From contig NZ_JACVHC010000002.1 of assembly GCF_017976235.1 (NCBI RefSeq), forward strand, positions 1 through 64,000: DNA of 64,000 nt. The letters are read 5' to 3'. The stretch is from Pseudomonas anatoliensis (GTDB lineage Bacteria; Pseudomonadota; Gammaproteobacteria; Pseudomonadales; Pseudomonadaceae). Position 1 is the first letter of the stretch. Each line of letters begins with the position of its first letter. Positions 61,875 to 64,000 of the stretch are shown piece after piece. The notes below the pieces were generated by a model. That model was not told where the DNA came from, did no database searches, and worked only from the letters and a program-made list of their open reading frames with translations. The position numbers were made by a program, and so were the translations under genes.

Positions 61875-63056
61875 ATGCTTAGCGTCCAGGATCGTGCCAT
61901 CGTCAAATCCACCGTGCCTCTGCTGGAAAGCGGCGGTGAGGCGCTGATCACGCACTTCTACCGCATGATGCTCTCCGAATACCCGCAAGTGCGCCCATTG
62001 TTCAACCAGGCGCACCAGGCCAGCGGCGACCAGCCGCGTGCGCTGGCCAACGGCGTGTTGATGTACGCCCGCCACATCGATCAGCTCGACCAGTTGGGCG
62101 ATCTGGTGGCGAAGATCATCAACAAGCACGTCGCCTTGCAGATCCTGCCGGAGCACTACCCGATTGTCGGTGCGTGCCTGTTGCGCGCCATCTCAGAAGT
62201 GCTTGGCGAAGAGATCGCCACGCCAGAAGTGATGAGTGCCTGGGGCGCGGCGTACGGGCAACTGGCCGACATCCTGATCGGCGCCGAAACCGCCATCTAC
62301 GATCAGAAAGAGCAAGCCGTTGGTGGCTGGCGCGGGGCGCGCGAATTCATCGTTGCGGCCAAGGTCGAGGAGAGCGCGGAAATCACGTCCTTCTACTTTG
62401 AACCTGCGGACAAAGGCCCGATTCTGGCGGCCGAACCGGGTCAGTACATCGGCATGAAACTGGTGCTGGATGGCGAAGAGATCCGCCGCAACTATTCGCT
62501 GTCGGCGCTGGCGAATAAAGGTCAGTACCGTATCAGCGTCAAACGCGAACCGGGTGGTCGTGCATCCAATCACTTGCACGATCAGTTGCATGTCGGCGCG
62601 AGCATTCAACTGTTTCCGCCATCGGGTGAGTTCACCTTGGCTGCCAGCGACAAACCACTGGTGCTGATCAGCGGCGGCGTCGGCATTACTCCGACGTTGG
62701 CGATGCTCGAAGCAGCGCTGGAAACCAAGCGCCCGGTGCACTTTATCCACTGCGCGCGCAATGGCAGTGTGCATGCGTTCCGCGACTGGATCGACGGCCT
62801 GGCTGCGCGTCATCCGCAACTCAAGCGTTTCTACTGCTACGCCGAAGACGACGGCGTGAGCCCGGCAGCGGACAAGGTCGGGATGCTGAGCCAGGAGTTG
62901 CTCGCTCAATGGCTGCCGGAGCAGCGTGATGTCGACGCCTACTTCCTTGGGCCAAAAGGTTTCATGAGCGCGATCAAGCGGCATCTGAAAGCGCTGGGTG
63001 TGCCGGAGAAACAGAGCCGGTATGAGTTCTTCGGGCCGGCTGCTGCTTTGGAGTAA
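61875..63056 (+). CDS. hmp: Flavohaemoglobin (nitric oxide dioxygenase)
   Basis: The protein has 393 residues. A globin domain (about 1-138) has the proximal His85, Tyr29 and Gln53. An FAD-binding domain follows with RRNYSLSA near residue 200, then an NADH-binding domain starting VLISGGVGITPTLAMLE. It oxidises NO to nitrate using O2 and NADH. GGAG precedes the ATG. Expression is probably controlled by the divergent NorR through the sites in between. Confidence 0.97.
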   Translation: MLSVQDRAIVKSTVPLLESGGEALITHFYRMMLSEYPQVRPLFNQAHQASGDQPRALANGVLMYARHIDQLDQLGDLVAKIINKHVALQILPEHYPIVGACLLRAISEVLGEEIATPEVMSAWGAAYGQLADILIGAETAIYDQKEQAVGGWRGAREFIVAAKVEESAEITSFYFEPADKGPILAAEPGQYIGMKLVLDGEEIRRNYSLSALANKGQYRISVKREPGGRASNHLHDQLHVGASIQLFPPSGEFTLAASDKPLVLISGGVGITPTLAMLEAALETKRPVHFIHCARNGSVHAFRDWIDGLAARHPQLKRFYCYAEDDGVSPAADKVGMLSQELLAQWLPEQRDVDAYFLGPKGFMSAIKRHLKALGVPEKQSRYEFFGPAAALE

Positions 63057-63079
63057 CTGCTAAGACCGAGTCGTCTGGA

Positions 63080-63170
63080 TCGAGAGCAGGCTCACTCCTA
63101 CAGGTTTTGTATTGCTCACAGAATTTGTGGGCGATGCATATCCATTGTAGGAGTGAGCCTGCTCGCGATA
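63080..63170. repeat. REP doublet (GAGCAGGCTC type) after hmp
   Basis: Inverted copies share the GTAGGAGTGAGCCTGCTCGCGAT core of the type B array units and are separated by about 40 bp. The remaining sequence up to dsbB shows nothing further. Confidence 0.8.
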
Positions 63171-63310
63171 GCCGTTACACGGTTCTGATTTGCAAAAATC
63201 CCTTTGAATTAATGGTTCCTTAACCGCTTTATCGTTTATTTCCCCGGTGTAGACTTGCGACAACTTTCAGTCGCCAGACGGCTGAACCATGGACATATAA
63301 GGGAAACGCG

Positions 63311-63820
63311 ATGAGCGAGGAAACAATTCGATTGGGTCGTGAGCGGCGCTTTCTGGTTTTGCTGGGCATCATCTGCCTGGCGTTGATCGGCGGCGCGCTG
63401 TACATGCAGATCGTGCTCGGCGAGGCGCCGTGCCCACTGTGCATCCTGCAGCGTTATGCGTTGCTGCTGATCGCGCTGTTCGCCTTTATCGGTGCGGCCA
63501 CGCGCACTCGGCGCAGCATCACCGTATTCGAAGTACTGGTGGTGATCTGTGCGATTGCCGGGGCGGCAGTCGCCGGGCACCACGTGTACACCCAGTTCTA
63601 TCCGGCGATTAGCTGTGGCATCGATGTATTGCAGCCGATTGTTGATGATCTGCCGCTGGCGAAGATCTTCCCGCTAGGGTTCCAGGTCGACGGTTTCTGC
63701 TCGACGCCGTACCCGCCAGTCCTCGGTCTGTCGCTGGCGCAATGGGCGCTGGTAGCGTTCGTGCTGGTGGTGATCCTGGTGCCGTTGCTGACCTTGCGTA
63801 ATCGAAAAGCCCTGCGCTGA
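63311..63820 (+). CDS. dsbB: Disulfide bond formation protein DsbB
   Basis: This 169-residue, four-helix inner membrane protein reoxidises DsbA and passes electrons to quinone. The redox pairs are Cys41-x-x-Cys44 (CPLC) in the first periplasmic loop and Cys102 with Cys130 in the second. Pseudomonads often have two DsbB paralogues (DsbB and DsbH); which one this is cannot be settled from sequence alone. The ATG 63311 follows AAGGGAAACGCG. Confidence 0.93.
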   Translation: MSEETIRLGRERRFLVLLGIICLALIGGALYMQIVLGEAPCPLCILQRYALLLIALFAFIGAATRTRRSITVFEVLVVICAIAGAAVAGHHVYTQFYPAISCGIDVLQPIVDDLPLAKIFPLGFQVDGFCSTPYPPVLGLSLAQWALVAFVLVVILVPLLTLRNRKALR

Positions 63821-63850
63821 GTCAACTTTTCGGATCGCTTGCCGATACAG

Positions 63851-63890
63851 AAAACGCTCCGATTTGCGGTTCAGCAGATCGGGGCGTTTT
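63851..63890 (+). terminator. Terminator after dsbB
   Basis: An AAAACGC(T)CCGAT arm pairs with ATCGG(G)GCGTTTT with one mismatch, leaving T residues at the end. The last 110 bases of the window (63891-64000) contain no recognisable gene start and may be the promoter region of the next gene. Confidence 0.7.
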
Positions 63891-64000
63891 GCATTTCAGA
63901 GTGTTTGTGAAAACACCGTGACGAACGGCAAGGAAGGGTGTGGCAGGTGTGCGACATGTTGTCACACAGGCGGTGGCGCAAGCCGATCCACCTACCCGGA

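Overview
The window is a chromosomal segment of a Pseudomonas, most likely of the P. fluorescens group. The evidence is the gene order rplM-rpsI-petABC-sspAB-(dolP-gmhA-yraN-lpoA)/rsmI-rnpB-dcw cluster, the abundant Pseudomonas REP doublets, an OprD-family porin and the GC-rich codon use. Gene identities are read from motifs and remembered family sequences; no database search was run.

Layout. 1-1915 (minus): a metzincin/serralysin-type protease with a long RTX region that runs off the left edge. 2.1-7.6 kb: MBL-fold hydrolase, OmpA-like lipoprotein, ZapG/YhcB-like protein, alpha/beta hydrolase, trpS and zapE. 7.7-12.95 kb (minus): a four-gene catabolic-looking operon. It encodes a tryptophan-2-monooxygenase-family flavoprotein, a nitrilase-superfamily amidase, an internally duplicated membrane protein of unknown family, and an asparaginase. 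It sits inside an otherwise conserved block and is the best candidate for an undescribed pathway (oxidative decarboxylation of an amino acid to its amide, then to the acid and ammonia). 13.1-16.5 kb: a GlxA-type AraC regulator divergent from an LCAD-like acyl-CoA dehydrogenase, then a Tas-like aldo-keto reductase. 16.8-21.7 kb: ribosomal proteins L13 and S9, the cytochrome bc1 complex (petABC) and sspAB. 21.8-26.8 kb: envelope genes dolP-gmhA-yraN-lpoA, divergent rsmI, and the RNase P RNA.

27.1-45.0 kb holds the complete division and cell wall cluster: mraZ-rsmH-ftsL-ftsI-murE-murF-mraY-murD-ftsW-murG-murC-ddlB-ftsQ-ftsA-ftsZ-lpxC. It is preceded by a sigma70-like promoter and three GTGG MraZ boxes 10 bp apart. 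Most genes overlap by 1-11 nt, implying translational coupling. These genes make and flip lipid II, polymerise septal peptidoglycan, build the Z ring and commit lipid A synthesis.

45.1-55.2 kb: a diguanylate cyclase, an OprD-family porin, a small secreted protein, and an RND efflux operon carrying its own two-component system. 55.2-56.4 kb is non-coding and built of repeats, including nine REP units exactly 72 bp apart. 56.4-60.0 kb: small exported or hypothetical proteins, a YkgJ-type cysteine-cluster protein, a GNAT acetyltransferase and CheV. 60.1-63.1 kb: norR divergent from hmp (nitric oxide detoxification), with three GT-N7-AC sites and a sigma54-like element between them. 63.3-63.8 kb: dsbB. 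At least eleven REP doublets mark gene ends.
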